DNA from: Sutcliffiella tianshenii
GTDB lineage: Bacteria; Bacillota; Bacilli; Bacillales; Bacillaceae_I
Direction: 5' to 3'
Assembly (NCBI RefSeq): GCF_016908565.1
Contig: NZ_JAFBED010000012.1
Span: 24,906-88,905 of the forward strand
Length of the DNA: 64,000 nucleotides
This document shows, in pieces, positions 53,402-62,344 of the stretch (position 1 is its first letter; each line of letters starts with the position of its first letter). The notes beneath the pieces were generated by a model, which made no database searches, had not been told where the DNA came from, and was given only the letters and a program-made list of their open reading frames with translations. The position numbers were made by a program, and so were the translations under genes.

Positions 53402-53873
53402 TACTTTCCAACACTTGTAAGCGTGTTTTTTCTCGTCTTTCAGCAAGGCGATCGGCGATCTGTTCATCAAAAGCCCCAAGCATCTGTGAGGCTAAAAGTC
53501 CCGCATTCGTTGCACCCGCTTTTCCGATTGCCACTGTTGCAACCGGCACGCCGCCTGGCATCTGTACGATCGATAGCAGGCTATCGAGACCATTCAGGCT
53601 TTTGGATTGAACCGGGACCCCGATCACAGGCAAGGTCGTTTTCGCTGCGACCATCCCTGGCAGATGCGCTGCACCGCCGGCTCCCGCAATGATCACCTTC
53701 AAGCCTTTTTCCCGGGCACCTTCAGCATAGTCAAACATCAAATCCGGGGTACGGTGTGCCGAGACGACCTTCTTTTCGTATGGTATATGTAATTCTTCCA
53801 GCACCTCGCAAGCATGCTTCATCGTTTCCCAATCAGACGTGCTTCCCATGATAACTCCGACTTGTGCGTTCAT
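53385..53873 (-). CDS. purE: N5-CAIR mutase
   Basis: 162 aa from ATG 53873 behind AAAGGATGG. Motifs: [35 protein letters not shown] and [27 protein letters not shown]. It isomerises N5-CAIR to CAIR. First gene of the operon, directly downstream of the purine riboswitch. Confidence 0.98.
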   Translation of the reverse strand: MNAQVGVIMGSTSDWETMKHACEVLEELHIPYEKKVVSAHRTPDLMFDYAEGAREKGLKVIIAGAGGAAHLPGMVAAKTTLPVIGVPVQSKSLNGLDSLLSIVQMPGGVPVATVAIGKAGATNAGLLASQMLGAFDEQIADRLAERREKTRLQVLESSEHLV

Positions 53874-53917
53874 CCCGTCCCATCCTTTCAGGTGCTTTTT
53901 TTTTTGAAAATAGGAAA

Positions 53918-54100
53918 AGCCCAGCATGGACCGCCCCCTTCTAGAGGGAAAGCGATCCACCTGGGCTCTTGCCATGACAAAGCAGACCTATTGCCATGAC
54001 AAACGAAGATGATCGTAACTTCCCCTCATAGTCCGACCAATTTACGGCGGTCAGGTAGAGACTTATGGGCCATATTCCCAAAATTATATGAGGTTTCATT
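53918..54100 (-). promoter_or_regulatory. guanine-type purine riboswitch and terminator of the pur operon
   Basis: The aptamer (about 54096-54024, minus) contains CTCATATAATTTTGGGAATA, ATGGCCCATAAGTCTCTACC, a P3 loop GCCGTAAATTGG and the closing GGACTATGAG. The discriminating base is C (GAC-TATG), as in guanine/hypoxanthine sensors rather than adenine ones. The terminator stem AGCCCAG...CTGGGCT (53967-53918), then TTTTCC, follows about 55 bp downstream. Confidence 0.95.
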
Positions 54101-54121
54101 ATTTCGTTGTTATCTACGTTT

Positions 54122-54150
54122 ATCTTATCGGCAAATGCGAATTTTGTCAA
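54122..54150 (-). promoter_or_regulatory. sigma-A promoter of the pur operon
   Basis: TTGACA (54150-54145) and TAAGAT (54127-54122) on the minus strand with a 17-bp spacer. Transcription would begin about 20 bp before the riboswitch aptamer. Confidence 0.9.
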
Positions 54151-54154
54151 CGGA

Positions 54155-54199
54155 TATCATGAACATTAAGGTCTAATTATTGAATAACGTTCGTATTTT
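54155..54199. promoter_or_regulatory. probable divergent PurR boxes
   Basis: CATGAACATT (54158-54167, plus strand) and AATACGAACGTT (54197-54186, minus strand) resemble the Bacillus PurBox core CCGAAC with A/T flanks, oppositely oriented and just upstream of the -35 box. The match is partial. Confidence 0.55.
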
Positions 54200-54203
54200 G
54201 GTG

Positions 54204-54410
54204 TTATTTCTCCACCAATTTACCTTCGAATATGATTTTTTTGCCAATTGGCAGTATTTCTTTATGACCATCCTTTACTACCTCCTGGAAAATGGGCTCT
54301 TCCATCCTCCGGGACGGCTTGTATCCCTCTTTTTCCATACGGTTGAGGCACTGGTCTATGCTCTCATTTTCCATCACTTCAAAGCTTCGTTTTCGCGGCG
54401 TCTTTCCCAT
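54204..54410 (-). CDS. yebG: NETI-motif protein YebG
   Basis: 68 aa, the small bacillar family found between yebE and pur[38 protein letters not shown]. The namesake NETI reads NESI here (residues 15-18). Function unknown. It overlaps the end of yebE by 37 bp. Confidence 0.9.
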   Translation of the reverse strand: MGKTPRKRSFEVMENESIDQCLNRMEKEGYKPSRRMEEPIFQEVVKDGHKEILPIGKKIIFEGKLVEK

Positions 54411-54949
54411 TCTTTGATTTTCCTTTCTTTCACAGCTTTCACCCAGAATCCTCCATGGATGGTTTTCGGTTCATATGCAATGATGAATGCCTTTGGATCA
54501 TGCTCTTTTATTGCATGGTATAAGCCGACTTCATATTTCCTTGGCGTTAATATCTGCATCGCCATGCGGTCACCTTCCAGACCGTTCGCCTGCCAGTTTG
54601 TCACCCCATAGCCTTTTTCCCTTAAAAGCTTTGGCAGATCCTTGTCATATTCTTTTGTGATCACATTGACAGTTGTATAACCAAGTGCAAGCTTTTCCTC
54701 AATTTTCATACCGACGATGACCCCGATCCCATACCCTAAGGCATAGGCAATCAGATTTTGTATTTCATCCAGGTTATCCAATACAAGCCCTAGACCGACC
54801 ACATAGATCACGACTTCCACCATACTGATCCCCGCCGCCAAGTAGCGCTGCCCCTTGAGCGTAAGAATCATCCTTATTGTAAAAAACGACACATAGACAA
54901 TATTTATTAGAATAATGATTGCTACCATAACCAAGCTGTTTTCTAGCAA
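54374..54949 (-). CDS. yebE: UPF0316 membrane protein YebE
   Basis: 191 aa from TTG 54949, with GGAGG 9 nt upstream. Three N-terminal helices (about 4-25, 34-56, 62-84) are followed by a cytosolic DUF2179/DUF5698 domain (about 90-175; [35 protein letters not shown]). Function unknown; conserved upstream of the pur operon in Bacillus. Confidence 0.9.
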   Translation of the reverse strand: MLENSLVMVAIIILINIVYVSFFTIRMILTLKGQRYLAAGISMVEVVIYVVGLGLVLDNLDEIQNLIAYALGYGIGVIVGMKIEEKLALGYTTVNVITKEYDKDLPKLLREKGYGVTNWQANGLEGDRMAMQILTPRKYEVGLYHAIKEHDPKAFIIAYEPKTIHGGFWVKAVKERKIKEWERRRENEALK

Positions 54950-55136
54950 AATAAACTGCCTCCCTGTTGCAAATCTAGTTACTAATTTTACGGGAACCTG
55001 CTATCTCATGTAAATACCAAAAGCAAATTAGTTGGACTTGCCCACCTTAAATGTTAGGGTAGTATAGTTGTCCGTTTGGAAACAAATACTTTTATCAGAG
55101 AGAAGTGATGATCATTTTTAAAGGAGTGAAGACAAA

Positions 55137-56669
55137 TTGAAGAAAACGACCCCTGTATTTATTGTTTCTATTATTGTTGCAGTCTTATTCATCATCTGGG
55201 GAGTCCTGCCTGCCAGTATGCTTGGCGACGCAAGCCTGAATGCTGTCACAGGCGATGTCCAGGGCTTCATCGTGGATAAATTTGGATGGTTCTACTTATT
55301 GACCGCCACCTTTTTCCTATTATTCAGCGTTATTCTTATATTCACTAAGTACGGCCGCATTAAACTTGGCAAGGACACAGATGAGCCAGAATACAGCTAT
55401 CTGACCTGGTTCGCCATGTTATTCAGTGCCGGTATGGGTATCGGATTAGTATTTTGGGGTGCCTCAGAACCGATGTATCATTTTTATGCCCCGCCAACAG
55501 GTGAAGGGCAAACTGCTGAGTCAGCCCGGGTAGCAATGCGCTATTCATTCTTCCATTGGGGGCTCCACCCATGGGCCATCTATTCGGTGATAGCCCTTGC
55601 GCTGGCCTACTTCCAATTCCGCAAAGGAACACCTGGTGTCATCAGTCAGATCCTGCGTCCGATTTTTGGTGACAAGGTGGATGGAAAAATCGGTATATTC
55701 ATCAACTTCATCGCGGTCTTTGCGACCATTTTCGGTGTGGCGACCTCTCTTGGCCTTGGTGCCATTCAAATCAGTGGGGGACTATCGAGCATCACGCCTG
55801 CCATCACGAATAATATCGCGACACAGCTTGTAGTGATTGTGATTGTGACGGTCCTTTTCATGCTTTCTGCACAGACGGGCCTTAACAAGGGAATCAAATA
55901 TTTGAGCAATCTGAATGTCATCCTGGCAATAGGGTTGATGCTGTTCCTGCTTTTCGCCGGTCCGACCAACTTTATCATGGACCTGTTCACGACTACGGTC
56001 GGAGGTTACCTGCAAAGCCTTCCTTCGATGAGCTTCAGAATGTTCCCATTCGATCAGGACAACACCTGGGTACAGGACTGGACCATTTTCTACTGGGCAT
56101 GGTGGATCGCATGGGCGCCGTTTGTCGGCACCTTCATTGCGCGAATCTCCAAAGGCCGCACCATCCGCGAATTTTTACTCGGGGTACTTTTGGTACCGAC
56201 GGTGTTCGGCGGACTATGGTTCTCCGTATTCGGTGGTTCCGCGATCTTCCTGGAGTACTTCAAGGACATTCCGGTGTATAGTGTCATCGAATCTCAAGGT
56301 ATGGAAGTTGCATTGTTCTCAGTGCTGCAGAATTATCCGCTTGGCATGGTCATGTCAGGGCTGGCGATCTTCCTGATCTGTACGTTCTTTATCACATCGG
56401 CAGACTCTGCGACCTTCGTATTGGGGATGCAGACGACGAATGGAAGCCTGAACCCGCCTGGATCCGTGAAATTCACATGGGGAATCATCCAATCGGCAGC
56501 AGCTGCCATCCTGCTATGGACAGGCGGTCTCGAGGCACTGCAAACCGCCTCCATCATCGCCGCCTTCCCATTCGCCATCATCATGATCCTGATGGTATTC
56601 TCGCTGATCAAGGCATTCAAACACGAAAGATTCACAGAAATAAAACCTGATGAGAGAAAGATGAAATAA
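55137..56669 (+). CDS. opuD: BCCT-family glycine betaine transporter (OpuD-like)
   Basis: 510 aa with 12 expected membrane helices, from TTG 55137 (AAAGGAG, 10 nt). BCCT signatures: SAGMGIGLVFWGASEPMYHFYAPP and the substrate-box helix WTIFYWAWWIAWAPFVGTFIARISKGRTIREF. The short N- and C-termini resemble OpuD more than choline-type BetT carriers. It imports glycine betaine with Na+ under osmotic stress. Monocistronic, ending in a 46-bp palindrome. Confidence 0.93.
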   Translation: MKKTTPVFIVSIIVAVLFIIWGVLPASMLGDASLNAVTGDVQGFIVDKFGWFYLLTATFFLLFSVILIFTKYGRIKLGKDTDEPEYSYLTWFAMLFSAGMGIGLVFWGASEPMYHFYAPPTGEGQTAESARVAMRYSFFHWGLHPWAIYSVIALALAYFQFRKGTPGVISQILRPIFGDKVDGKIGIFINFIAVFATIFGVATSLGLGAIQISGGLSSITPAITNNIATQLVVIVIVTVLFMLSAQTGLNKGIKYLSNLNVILAIGLMLFLLFAGPTNFIMDLFTTTVGGYLQSLPSMSFRMFPFDQDNTWVQDWTIFYWAWWIAWAPFVGTFIARISKGRTIREFLLGVLLVPTVFGGLWFSVFGGSAIFLEYFKDIPVYSVIESQGMEVALFSVLQNYPLGMVMSGLAIFLICTFFITSADSATFVLGMQTTNGSLNPPGSVKFTWGIIQSAAAAILLWTGGLEALQTASIIAAFPFAIIMILMVFSLIKAFKHERFTEIKPDERKMK

Positions 56670-56676
56670 CATGGAA

Positions 56677-56722
56677 AGGGGCCTGACCCTCAGCGCTTTA
56701 AAGCGTTGAGGGTCAGGCCCCT
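56677..56722. terminator. 46-bp loop-free palindrome, bidirectional terminator
   Basis: Two 23-nt arms (starting AGGGGCCTGACCCTCA) are complementary except for one G-U pair, with the centre at CTTT/AAAG. T-rich tracts follow, and it lies between the convergent opuD and MFS genes. Confidence 0.88.
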
Positions 56723-56725
56723 ATT

Positions 56726-57973
56726 TTATTTACCCTTTCGCACCTTACCATAAAGCACTGCCGCAGGAATAATCAGCAGTCCACTGAGGACGATGGCGCT
56801 TCGGATGTAGAATCTCGTTGCGACCACTCCGACAAACGGTCCGCCGAATCCTTGCCCGACCGCGTTTCCCTGCCCCATGATGGAGAGGACCGTGGCCCGT
56901 GAGCCGCTTTCAAGCTGCTGATTCAACCATGTCTGATAGATCGGCGCAGTGATGGAACCGATGATACCAAGCACCCAGAAGCTGAATATCGCCCAATAGA
57001 AGGATGAAGCGAGACCGAAGATGATCGTGAAGGCTATCTGCCCAAGTGTAAAATAGAATAAACTGTTTCGAATGACACGCGGCTTATTCACATCAAATTT
57101 CCTTTGATACCATTCCATGGCGCCGATGCTGATCAGGGTACCCACGAAATGGATGATGCCGAACCAGACAACCGGACTTAAGTTACCGAGCTCAGGAAAA
57201 GCATACGCCTCCAACAGATGAGCTTCCCAAAGACGGTCAACCCCCTCCGAAGCGGCTCCCATCAATACCGTCACAAGCAGGAGCATCCAGAGTATCGGCT
57301 TCTTTTTTATAAAACCGATCCCCGAAACAAAAGTGGATTTCATGGCACGGAACGGCATTTCGACCGCAGCAGGTGCTCTTTCAAACTTATGTTCTTTCAT
57401 AAAGAAACATAGGAAAATCCCGAGTATTACGTATATGCCTCCCCCAACTATATATGGAAGATTCAATGCGAAGCTTGCCAATACGACACTTACCACGATT
57501 CCGATCAGGCTTGCAACTAGACGAAGCTGATTGGCTCTCACAAAAATGGCTGCTATTGTCCCTTCCCCCGCTTCATCCGCAAGCCATGCCTGATCGGCTC
57601 CGCTTAGAAATGTCTCACCAAGTCCCCGGATGATCTCCGCCACTAAAAGCGATGCAAAAATAGCCAAAGCCCCAAACGCGAATGCATCCGAAAAATAAGG
57701 GATCGAGCCCTCCAGTATAAACGCGCCACCAAGTATGAAGGTCGCAGTGATCACCGAAAACCTCCTGCTATAGGTATCAGCCACCACTCCTGTTATCCCT
57801 TCAAAAAGGATGATCGTCACCTCAAGGAAAGTCCCGATGAGAATGAGCTGAAAGGGATTGAGCCCAAGCTCCTCTATATAGTAAATGGCATAGGTTGTGA
57901 ACATAATCGCGCTCGCAAGCGAGATCAGAAAATGCAAGGTGTAATAGATATGTTTTGTTTCAAGTGAATTCAT
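56726..57973 (-). CDS. MFS transporter
   Basis: 415 aa with about 12 helices in two halves. The loop GVVADTYSRRFSVITA between helices 2 and 3 is the MFS motif A equivalent, and a central cytoplasmic loop (about 190-220) separates the halves. ETFLSGADQAWLADE at the end of helix 4 is typical of tetracycline/macrolide-efflux-like MFS proteins (MefA/DHA group). Substrate unknown. No regulator is adjacent. Confidence 0.85.
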   Translation of the reverse strand: MNSLETKHIYYTLHFLISLASAIMFTTYAIYYIEELGLNPFQLILIGTFLEVTIILFEGITGVVADTYSRRFSVITATFILGGAFILEGSIPYFSDAFAFGALAIFASLLVAEIIRGLGETFLSGADQAWLADEAGEGTIAAIFVRANQLRLVASLIGIVVSVVLASFALNLPYIVGGGIYVILGIFLCFFMKEHKFERAPAAVEMPFRAMKSTFVSGIGFIKKKPILWMLLLVTVLMGAASEGVDRLWEAHLLEAYAFPELGNLSPVVWFGIIHFVGTLISIGAMEWYQRKFDVNKPRVIRNSLFYFTLGQIAFTIIFGLASSFYWAIFSFWVLGIIGSITAPIYQTWLNQQLESGSRATVLSIMGQGNAVGQGFGGPFVGVVATRFYIRSAIVLSGLLIIPAAVLYGKVRKGK

Positions 57974-58236
57974 TGTTACCTACCTTCCAATAAGTAACAA
58001 CACTTCTTCATTTATGGTCCATGCTGTTACTTATTATTTTGTCGTTCTCCCTGTGTTTTGTTTTCTTGCACATGTAAAGTTTTTTGACATGTTAAACACC
58101 TCCAATCTGAAATATATCAAAATGGGAAACCATTGTATTCAAAAATTATTCGACATATTTCTTAGTAGGCACTTACCCATTCCCCCTCGCATAGGCTAAT
58201 GGAAAGATATTTATGGGTAGAAAGGAAACGTGATAC

Positions 58237-58683
58237 GTGATGATGCCTTTTAATCAATTTAAGAACATGGGGGATTGGCGCAAGCAATGGGATCAGTTTT
58301 TCGGGGATGAATTCTGGAATGGATTTGAACCATATTTCCAGAACATGCAGACCCAGACGAACCTCTATAAAAAAGAAAATGAACTCCTATGTGTCATGTG
58401 TCTCCCTGGACTCGTCAACCCGGAACAGGTCCAGCTATACGTCCGGCCCCAGCAGCTGGAGGTAAAAGGACAAATCAACCTCGGGATACAAGGCTATGAG
58501 CTGATAGAGGAAGGCATCGCCCAAGGCGACTTCCAGCGCAGCTTTGAACTGCCATTTCCAGTACGCGATGACAAAGTCGACGCCACCTACGAAAACGGCC
58601 TCCTCTTCATCCAGCTCCACCGCCACATCCCAAGCGACACCAAAAAACAAATCATCATCCAGCATGGAATAAAAAAAGGATAA
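58237..58683 (+). CDS. Hsp20/alpha-crystallin-like protein
   Basis: 148 aa; the start is one of GTG 58237, ATG 58240 or ATG 58243. An aromatic N-terminal arm (WRKQWDQFFGDEFWNGFEPYF) precedes an alpha-crystallin domain: LYKKENELLCVMCLPGLVNPEQVQLYVRPQQLEVKG, then FQRSFELPFPVRDDKVDATYENGLLFIQLHR. This is the pattern of bacillar small heat-shock or CotM/P-type proteins. Probable cytosolic holdase or coat-associated protein. Confidence 0.85.
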   Translation: MMMPFNQFKNMGDWRKQWDQFFGDEFWNGFEPYFQNMQTQTNLYKKENELLCVMCLPGLVNPEQVQLYVRPQQLEVKGQINLGIQGYELIEEGIAQGDFQRSFELPFPVRDDKVDATYENGLLFIQLHRHIPSDTKKQIIIQHGIKKG

Positions 58684-58684
58684 A

Positions 58685-58722
58685 AAAACCCTGTGGAGGG
58701 GCCAGACCCCCACAGGGTTTTT
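58685..58722 (+). terminator. terminator after the Hsp20-like gene
   Basis: AAACCCTGTGG...CCACAGGGTTT with inner GGG-GCCAGA-CCC, then TTTCTG. It contains the GGGGCCAGACCCCC word. Confidence 0.85.
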
Positions 58723-58795
58723 CTGTTCTATGTCGAATATCTATCAGGTTGGTCTTTTTTACCAATATATTTTTTTATGTTTTTTTATTTTCTTG

Positions 58796-58821
58796 TGAAC
58801 GATATTAAATTTAGGAGCGTC
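58796..58821 (+). promoter_or_regulatory. sigma-Y autoregulated promoter
   Basis: TGAACG (58796-58801) and CGTC (58818-58821), 16 bp apart, match the sigma-Y promoter recalled for B. subtilis sigY. It lies 35 bp before the sigY start. Confidence 0.82.
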
Positions 58822-58855
58822 TCATGGTTGAACGCATGGAAAGGAGGCATCGAGT

Positions 58856-59407
58856 TTGGAGCAGGAAGATGATGTTTCTCTAATCAAAAAAGCAATATCC
58901 GGGAATGATGATGCTTTTACGCTGCTGTTTCAGCGCTATTATACTTTCTTATACAAATATCTTTTGAAGCTAACCCTAAATGAAGATACCAGCAGCGAAC
59001 TAGCTCAGGAAACGATGGTCAAATGCTATCGGAATCTTTCCTCCTATAAAGGGGACGGAAAATTCTCCACATGGATGATTTCCATTGCATCCCGGCAATA
59101 CATTGACACAATCCGAAAAAAAGATCGGGAAAAAAAGAAAATCACAAAGATCATGCACACCTTATCACGACAGCTGAACTGGAATTCCAAAAACAATGGG
59201 ATGGATTGGAGCGATACTTTTACAGACTTCAATCAGCTCGAAGTGGAAGTCAGAACACCGATACTCCTCCGCCACTATTACGGCTACACCTATGAGGAGA
59301 TAGGAACCATGCTTGGAATCAAACCTGGAACGGTAAAGTCCCGTGTCCACAATGGAATCAAAATGCTGCGAAAGGAGTGGGACTGCGATGAGCATACAGG
59401 AACATGA
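58856..59407 (+). CDS. sigY: ECF sigma factor SigY
   Basis: 183 aa from TTG 58856, with AAGGAGG 8 nt upstream. Region 2 (FTLLFQRYYTFLYKYLLKLTLNEDTSSELAQETMVKCYRNLSSYKGDGKFSTWMISIASRQYIDTIRKK) and region 4 (LRHYYGYTYEEIGTMLGIKPGTVKSRVHNGIKMLRKEW) are complete. The following five genes match yxlCDEFG in order and type, which identifies it as SigY. Its overlap with yxlC is 20 bp, favouring stoichiometric synthesis with its anti-sigma factor. Confidence 0.93.
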   Translation: MEQEDDVSLIKKAISGNDDAFTLLFQRYYTFLYKYLLKLTLNEDTSSELAQETMVKCYRNLSSYKGDGKFSTWMISIASRQYIDTIRKKDREKKKITKIMHTLSRQLNWNSKNNGMDWSDTFTDFNQLEVEVRTPILLRHYYGYTYEEIGTMLGIKPGTVKSRVHNGIKMLRKEWDCDEHTGT

Positions 59408-59717
59408 TAAAGACAGCCTAATTTCAAAGCTCCAAAAAGACTGGAAACAGCTTGATAAACTTGGGACGCCACAGATCCCCACCTTGGAAACATTGAACGA
59501 ACAGCTATATGCTGCAAAAGTCGAAAGAAAAAGGGCATTTCACAAAGAACTGAGCATATTCATCATAACGGCGCTTGTCATCTTGACTGCATTGACTGCC
59601 GCGGTCCTGCAAGCACCTGTCATCTTTATCGTCATGCAGGTTACCGCACTGATCGTAGCACCACTCGTTTTCTATATGTTAAGCAAAAGAAAACAGGAAG
59701 GCAGCCTTCCATCATGA
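59388..59717 (+). CDS. yxlC: anti-sigma-Y factor YxlC
   Basis: 109 aa from ATG 59388 with AAAGGAG inside the end of sigY. The N-terminal cytosolic half (KLQKDWKQLDKLGTPQIPTLETLNEQL) probably binds SigY. Two helices follow (about 58-78 and 82-100). Position and topology match YxlC, which with YxlD holds SigY inactive in B. subtilis. Confidence 0.88.
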   Translation: MSIQEHDKDSLISKLQKDWKQLDKLGTPQIPTLETLNEQLYAAKVERKRAFHKELSIFIITALVILTALTAAVLQAPVIFIVMQVTALIVAPLVFYMLSKRKQEGSLPS

Positions 59718-59923
59718 CCGATAAAGAATTATACATTCTCTTGCCGTTGTTCATTCCCATTCTACTGGCGCAAAGTATTCTGTTATTCATCGACGCAAAA
59801 AAGAAAGGAAGCTACGCCTGGTTCTGGGGAATCTGGGGACTGCTCGGAGTTCCTACGCCCACTGTGTTCTACCTATTGTTCGTTGTTTGGCCATATCATA
59901 GAAAAAAGAAAAAGGAGCTGTAA
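59714..59923 (+). CDS. yxlD: YxlD-like membrane protein
   Basis: 69 aa, ATGA overlap with yxlC. Two hydrophobic segments (about 6-25 and 37-60) flank DAKKKGSYAWFWG; the C-terminus is basic (HRKKKKEL). By position it is YxlD, the second inhibitor of SigY. Confidence 0.85.
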   Translation: MTDKELYILLPLFIPILLAQSILLFIDAKKKGSYAWFWGIWGLLGVPTPTVFYLLFVVWPYHRKKKKEL

Positions 59924-59926
59924 TTT

Positions 59927-60115
59927 ATGATGGAATTAAACTGGGCAATTCTCACACCTATCATCATTCTGCAAGCGATCCTCACGATTGCTGCACTTGT
60001 AAGCTGCATCAAGCAGGAAGAAACAAACGGACCTAAATGGTTGTGGATCATCATTATCCTCTTTATCAATATCCTCGGTCCGATCCTATACTTCGTCGTC
60101 GGACGAAAAAACTAG
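59927..60115 (+). CDS. yxlE: YxlE-like membrane protein (PLDc_N type)
   Basis: 62 aa with two helices (about 8-28 and 39-58). The sequence NGPKWLWIIIILFINILGPILYFVVGRK is the PLDc_N/phospholipase_D-nuclease N-terminal pattern found in YxlE. In B. subtilis YxlE acts positively on SigY output; that is recalled, not shown here. Confidence 0.85.
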   Translation: MMELNWAILTPIIILQAILTIAALVSCIKQEETNGPKWLWIIIILFINILGPILYFVVGRKN

Positions 60116-60130
60116 TAAGGGGCGAAGATT

Positions 60131-61027
60131 GTGTTAGCAGAAGTAAAAAACTTAACCAAAACATATAAACAGCATCAAGCAGTGAAAGGCATTTCCTTTC
60201 AAATCGAAAAAGGTCAGTGTGTCGCACTCCTCGGCCCGAATGGCGCCGGTAAGACTACCTCCCTGCAGATGCTTGCGGGACTCCTGACACCGACTTCCGG
60301 CACGATCCAGTTTCCGGAGCATGAAAAAAAGGACTATCGAGAGCTGATCGGCTTCCTGCCGCAGCATCCCTCCTTTTTTTCCTGGATGACGCCAAAGGAA
60401 TTCCTAACATTCGCCGGCAAACTCTCCCATCTTCCTAAAAAGCAATTGACTGCCAAAATTGACGAAGTACTGGAGTTTGTAAGCCTTACGGATGTGAAAA
60501 ATAAAAAGATTGGCGGCTTTTCAGGGGGGATGAAACAGCGTCTCGGATTGGCACAGGCCCTCCTGCATGACCCTGAGCTTCTCATCCTCGACGAACCGGT
60601 TTCCGCACTTGATCCAAACGGCCGACGTGATGTATTGAGAATCCTTGAAGAATTGAAAAGTAAAATGACCATCCTGTTCTCCACCCATGTCCTGCACGAC
60701 GCCGAACAGGTTTGCGACAGCGTCATCATGCTTAAAGATGGAGAAATCAAATGGGACGGCAGTCTTGCCTCCTTAAAGGAGAATCACTCCACCTCCGCCA
60801 TCAGGATCAAAACTGCGGAATCACTGGAACAGACTTTTACAGGTATACCGAAACTGACCAATATCGACTACCAGGATTCCCACACAGCAACCCTCTACTA
60901 TGAAGAAACATCATTTAGCACCCATCATCTTTTAAACAGATTAGTAGAAAACAGAATGACTCTATTACATTTTGAAAAATTACAAGATTCCCTAGAGGAT
61001 GCGTATATGAAGGTGATGAACTCATGA
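60131..61027 (+). CDS. yxlF: ABC transporter ATP-binding protein YxlF
   Basis: 298 aa from GTG 60131 (AAGGGG upstream). Walker A LLGPNGAGKTTS, Q-loop LPQHPSFF, signature FSGGMKQRLGLAQALLHDP, Walker B LLILDEPVSALDP and H-loop STHVLHDAEQVCD. The C-terminal 80 residues are the regulatory extension of ABC-2 type ATPases. Works with YxlG. Confidence 0.92.
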   Translation: MLAEVKNLTKTYKQHQAVKGISFQIEKGQCVALLGPNGAGKTTSLQMLAGLLTPTSGTIQFPEHEKKDYRELIGFLPQHPSFFSWMTPKEFLTFAGKLSHLPKKQLTAKIDEVLEFVSLTDVKNKKIGGFSGGMKQRLGLAQALLHDPELLILDEPVSALDPNGRRDVLRILEELKSKMTILFSTHVLHDAEQVCDSVIMLKDGEIKWDGSLASLKENHSTSAIRIKTAESLEQTFTGIPKLTNIDYQDSHTATLYYEETSFSTHHLLNRLVENRMTLLHFEKLQDSLEDAYMKVMNS

Positions 61028-61800
61028 GGAACTTCCTGACACTATTTCAAAAAGAACTGACAGAAAGCATGCGTAACGGAAAGTGGATCTGGCTACCGAT
61101 TGCCATCATCCTGATCGGCATCAGCCAGCCTATCACCACCTATTACATGCCACAGATTCTTGAATCTGCCGGCAACCTGCCAGAAGGAGCAGTAATAGAA
61201 ATACCAACTCCCTCAGGTGAAGAAGTGCTCGCCTCCACCTTAGGCCAATTCGGGTCAATCGGGACACTATTATTCGTCCTTGGATCCATGAGTGCCATAT
61301 CCATGGAGCGTCAAAACAGCTCCCTTACACTTGTGATGGTCCGCCCGGTCAGCCCGTTCCAATACATCGCAAGCAAATGGGCATCCCAGCTGCTCATTGC
61401 GCTGGTCTCTTTCATCGCAAGCTACGTGCTCGTCTGGTATTATACAAATCTTTTATTCACTTCTGTCGATTGGAAGTTCATGCTCTCCAGTCTCGGCATA
61501 TACAGCCTGTGGATCCTGTTCATCATCTCGGTCACCACACTTGCAGGAACCCTACTTAAAGCATCAAGCGGAATTGCCGGTATTAGCATCGCCCTACTTG
61601 GCGTCCTCTCAGTATCATCCGGTCTGTTCACAAGATTCATGGAATGGAGTCCGACAAACCTGAGAACCCATGCATCCGGTGTACTTATGAATGGGGAACT
61701 ATTGGAAAACGGCATGCTGGTGATCCTTACAACTGTTGGATTATCTTTGATTTTCGTTTGGTTTGCCACTCTTAATTTCAAGAGATTTGAACAGTTCTAA
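61024..61800 (+). CDS. yxlG: ABC-2 type permease YxlG
   Basis: 258 aa, ATGA overlap with yxlF. Six helices of the ABC-2 family (about 18-38, 78-98, 118-140, 150-172, 180-200, 232-252), with the amphipathic start FLTLFQKELTESMRNGKWIW and the loop SMERQNSSLTLVMVRPVSPFQYIASKW. Exporter of unknown substrate under SigY control. Confidence 0.9.
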   Translation: MRNFLTLFQKELTESMRNGKWIWLPIAIILIGISQPITTYYMPQILESAGNLPEGAVIEIPTPSGEEVLASTLGQFGSIGTLLFVLGSMSAISMERQNSSLTLVMVRPVSPFQYIASKWASQLLIALVSFIASYVLVWYYTNLLFTSVDWKFMLSSLGIYSLWILFIISVTTLAGTLLKASSGIAGISIALLGVLSVSSGLFTRFMEWSPTNLRTHASGVLMNGELLENGMLVILTTVGLSLIFVWFATLNFKRFEQF

Positions 61801-61806
61801 AAAAAG

Positions 61807-61839
61807 AAAGGAGGATTGCTTAGTTTGCAATCTTCCTTT
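61807..61839. terminator. bidirectional terminator after yxlG
   Basis: AAAGGAGGATTGC pairs with GCAATCTTCCTTT (one mismatch), followed by TTTG. It overlaps the stop codon of the convergent kinase gene. Confidence 0.85.
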
Positions 61840-62344
61840 TTTGATTTTCGATCCTACTTATGTACGCTTCTATTTCCTTTTGGTTTCTCAGTACTATGAT
61901 GGTCCTGCCATTTCCATATTGACGGAAACGCTCTCTCATCTTTCTTTTTCGAGCATGATAGGTGGTATAAATGAATTTTATGAATGACCATTCCATCTTC
62001 TCTTCGCAGCCTTCCCCCATGTCAGGCCTTGTCTTGCCAAGGTTTATCAGCCAGCGCTTGATCACCCGGTATAAGCATGTATAAAGTGGAATCTCCAAGT
62101 ATATCATCGTATCTGCATGCTTTGCCCTTAAATCGAAAGTGCCAGTGTAGTTACCTTCTATAATCCATCCCTGCTTATGCTTGATGATGTCCTGCTGCGC
62201 TTGTGCAAATTCTTCCTTGCTCGCTTCCACCCAATTCGGCTTCCAATAAAGCCGGTCAAGATGATGCACCTCAATCTCCAATGCCTTACCTAACCTCCGC
62301 GCAAACGTAGACTTCCCAGCTCCCGCAGATACCCCTATGACCAT
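61820..62344 (-). CDS. P-loop kinase, topology-modulation (FlaR-like) family
   Basis: 174 aa from the first ATG (62344). Walker A is GVSAGAGKSTFARRLG, followed by HHLDRLYWKPNWVEA and a lid with RPDMGEGCEEKMEWSFIKFIYTTYHARKRKMRE, the AAA_17/FlaR nucleotide-kinase pattern. Related proteins normally begin MKRIMVIG. Here the codons before the ATG read ATT-AAA-CGG-ATC, and the G-rich ribosome binding site is spaced for that ATT (62356), not the ATG. The true start may be the ATT, giving 178 aa. Substrate unknown. Confidence 0.85.
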   Translation of the reverse strand: MVIGVSAGAGKSTFARRLGKALEIEVHHLDRLYWKPNWVEASKEEFAQAQQDIIKHKQGWIIEGNYTGTFDLRAKHADTMIYLEIPLYTCLYRVIKRWLINLGKTRPDMGEGCEEKMEWSFIKFIYTTYHARKRKMRERFRQYGNGRTIIVLRNQKEIEAYISRIENQKRKIAN

